From NCBI RefSeq assembly GCF_024748695.1, contig NZ_CP087176.1, forward strand, positions 4,209,501 to 4,273,500: a stretch of 64,000 nt of DNA, written 5' to 3'. The translations under genes and the position numbers were made by a program. This document shows positions 62,248 to 64,000 of this stretch, in pieces. Source of the stretch: Pseudomonas sp. B21-040 (GTDB lineage Bacteria; Pseudomonadota; Gammaproteobacteria; Pseudomonadales; Pseudomonadaceae). Under the pieces are notes generated by a model, which was not told the DNA's origin, made no database searches, and saw nothing but the letters and a program-made list of their open reading frames with translations. Numbering within the stretch: the first letter of the stretch is position 1; every line of letters begins with the position of its first letter.

Positions 62248-63214
62248 TACGCCACCTCCTGGTTCAGCGGGTAGAAGCAGCGGGCGAGGCTGTGGCTTTT
62301 CGGGTCCAGGGCCGGGCGCGTGGCGCGGCAGCTGTCTTGCACATACGGGCAACGCGGCGACAGCAGGCAGCCTTGCGGACGGTCGTAGCGACCGGGAACG
62401 ATGCCCGGCAGGGTCGACAGGCGTGTGGCACCGAGGCTGTGTTCCGGAATCGCCTTGAGCAGCGCTTCGCTGTAAGGGTGCGCCGGAATGTCGAACAGCT
62501 GGGGCACCTGACCGACTTCAACCGCTTGACCGGCGTACATCACGCACACGCGCTGGGCGGTTTCGGCCACGACCGCGAGGTCGTGGGTGATCAGCACCAG
62601 GCCCATGTTCTGCTCTTTCTGCAACGCCAGCAGCAGGTCCATGATCTGCGCCTGAATCGTTACGTCCAGCGCGGTGGTCGGTTCGTCGGCGATCAGCAAT
62701 TTCGGCTCGCCGGCAATCGCCATGGCAATCGCAACACGCTGGCTCATACCGCCGGACAGTTGGTGCGGGTAGGCGTCCATACGGCTGGCGGCGCCGGGAT
62801 TTCCACTTTTTCCAGCAGCTCGATGGCACGCTTGCGCGCTTGCTTGCCGGACATTTTCAGGTGCAGGCGCAGCACTTCTTCGATCTGGAAACCGACGGTG
62901 TAGCTCGGGTTCAGCGCGGTCATCGGGTCCTGGAAGACCATGGCCAGGTCTTTGCCGACGATTTGCCGACGCTGACGGTTGCTGAGCTTGAGCATGTTCT
63001 TGCCGTCGAAATTCAGGGCGTCGGCAGTGACGATCCCTGGATGCTCGATCAGGCCCATCAGCGCCATCATGGTCACGGATTTACCCGAACCCGACTCGCC
63101 AACGATGGCCAGGACTTCGCCCTTCTCCACGGTAATGTCGAGCCCGTCGACCACCGGAACGGCGTTTTTGTCGCCAAAGCGAACGTTGAGATTCTTGATT
63201 TCTAACAGTGACAT
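62247..63214 (-). pseudogene. dppD: Dipeptide ABC transporter ATP-binding protein DppD, frameshifted
   Basis: The first frame ([14 protein letters not shown] to KVEIPA, with Walker A GESGSGKS) runs 63214 to about 62795. The rest ([15 protein letters not shown] signature, [13 protein letters not shown]-terminal Cys-rich domain) is in another frame, 62780-62247. At about 62790-62796 the sequence reads GGCGCCGCC where one extra G would restore the usual [21 protein letters not shown] reading. It is therefore one gene with a single-base deletion, either a real mutation or a sequencing error in a G/C-rich run. If real, the transporter lacks a working second ATPase. Confidence 0.85.
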
Positions 63215-63224
63215 TTGAATCTCC

Positions 63225-64000
63225 TCAGGCGGCGTTCTTGAGTTTCGGGTCCAGCGCATCGCGCAGGCCGTCGCCCATCAAGTTGATTGCCAGCACGCTG
63301 AGCAAAATGGTCAGACCCGGCAGGCTGACCACCCACCAGGCGCGTTCGATGTAGTCGCGAGCCGAAGCCAGCATGGTGCCCCACTCAGGGGTTGGCGGTT
63401 GTACGCCAAGGCCGAGGAAGCCCAGTGCCGCGGCATCGAGAATCGCCGAAGAGAAGCTCAAGGTCGCCTGAACGATCAGCGGTGCCATGCAGTTCGGCAG
63501 CACGGTGATGAACATCAGGCGTGGCAACGTGGCACCGGCCAGGCGGGCGGCGGTCACGTAATCGCGGTTCAGTTCGCCCATCACCGCGGCGCGGGTCAGA
63601 CGAACATAGGACGGCAGGGACACCACGGCGATCGCGATCACGGTGTTGATCAGGCCAGGGCCGAGGATGGCGACAATCGCCACGGCCAGCAGCAGCGACG
63701 GCAGGGCCAGCATGATGTCCATCAGACGCATGATGGTCGGGCCCAGAAGGCGCGGGAAGAAACCGGCGAACAGACCCAGCAGGATCCCAGGAATCAACGA
63801 CATCACCACCGACGACAAGCCGATCATCAGCGACAGGCGCGAGCCCGTGATCAGGCGCGACAGCAGGTCGCGACCCAGTTCATCGGTGCCGAGCAGGAAC
63901 TGGATCTGCCCACCTTCCAGCCAGGCTGGCGGGGTCAGCAGGAAATCGCGGTATTGCTCGCTCGGGTTATGCGGGGCAACCCATGGCGCGAAGATCGCGC
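63225..64000 (-). CDS. dppC: Dipeptide ABC transporter permease DppC (N-terminus beyond window)
   Basis: At least 257 residues of an inner-membrane permease. [20 protein letters not shown] precedes the membrane core (the DppC/OppC entry motif), and the EAA loop is [20 protein letters not shown]. The frame is open to the right edge and stops at 63225, 10 bases before dppD. It forms the channel with DppB, which should lie further right. Confidence 0.92.
   Translation of the reverse strand, partial: AIFAPWVAPHNPSEQYRDFLLTPPAWLEGGQIQFLLGTDELGRDLLSRLITGSRLSLMIGLSSVVMSLIPGILLGLFAGFFPRLLGPTIMRLMDIMLALPSLLLAVAIVAILGPGLINTVIAIAVVSLPSYVRLTRAAVMGELNRDYVTAARLAGATLPRLMFITVLPNCMAPLIVQATLSFSSAILDAAALGFLGLGVQPPTPEWGTMLASARDYIERAWWVVSLPGLTILLSVLAINLMGDGLRDALDPKLKNAA

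Noticed and set aside
1..64000. CRISPR array, prophage or toxin-antitoxin pair
   Set aside because: No regularly spaced repeats, phage structural genes or small overlapping toxin-antitoxin genes were recognised.

Overview
The window looks like a chromosomal segment of a Pseudomonas species, most likely of the P. fluorescens group. The evidence is the high-GC gene style, a typical Pseudomonas tRNA-Gln(UUG), the GTGGGAGCGGGCTTGCCCGC-type REP hairpin, a TyrR-like sigma-54 activator of the GcsR type, two OprD-family porins, DUF2790 proteins and an agu2-like agmatine operon. It is an accessory catabolism and transport region: many short operons, each with its own LysR, AraC, LuxR or TetR regulator and its own uptake proteins. 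No prophage, CRISPR array or intact mobile element was seen.

Layout: 1-4293, an NCS1 permease (cut by the window edge), aldehyde dehydrogenase and ureohydrolase, divergent from a LysR gene. 4373-9159, a GcsR-type activator, REPIN, sigma-54 promoter, gcvH-glyA-lipA, and tRNA-Gln. 9293-14551, agmatine catabolism (aguA, aguB, a polyamine-type binding protein and a Tat-exported AguA paralogue) with a divergent LysR gene. 14603-17687, a membrane-anchored phosphatase, MarC, a lipoprotein and a small unknown. 17779-26001, protocatechuate 3,4-dioxygenase (pcaQ-pcaH-pcaG), efflux, and a quinate/shikimate-type set (LysR, MHS transporter, AroQ, OprD porin). 26130-29123, a small basic periplasmic protein, SulP transporter and VIT-like protein. 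29377-34428, an AraC-type regulator with two paralogous TauD-family dioxygenases, a cupin and an epoxide-hydrolase-like enzyme. 34590-40276, a GFA protein, NCS1 permease, amidohydrolase lipoprotein, LuxR regulator and DUF2790. 40328-47823, LysR, aldo/keto reductase, EmrAB/OMF efflux with TetR, and Mug. 47939-53574, a glutamine-synthetase-like ligase, aldehyde dehydrogenase, Fe-alcohol dehydrogenase and permease. 53877-60066, DUF2790, then LysR with gamma-glutamyl hydrolase, M14-like peptidase, MHS transporter and OprD porin. 60213-61146, a decayed IS1182-like element. 61276-64000, the end of a dipeptide ABC operon (dppC, a frameshifted dppD, dppF).

The strongest candidate for an undescribed system is the AraC-controlled region. 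Two promoters in front of the two dioxygenases match at 53 of 64 positions and carry a TGTCCC direct repeat with 21-bp spacing at the same distance from a TACTAT -10 box. A third copy with the same spacing points the other way, at the hydrolase gene. One regulator, two paralogous Fe(II)/2-oxoglutarate dioxygenases, a cupin and an alpha/beta hydrolase therefore appear to form one regulon for an unknown substrate. A second candidate is the LysR/gamma-glutamyl hydrolase/DUF2817/MHS/OprD module. Start sites were chosen by reading ribosome-binding sites; functional names come from recognised motifs and context, not from database searches.
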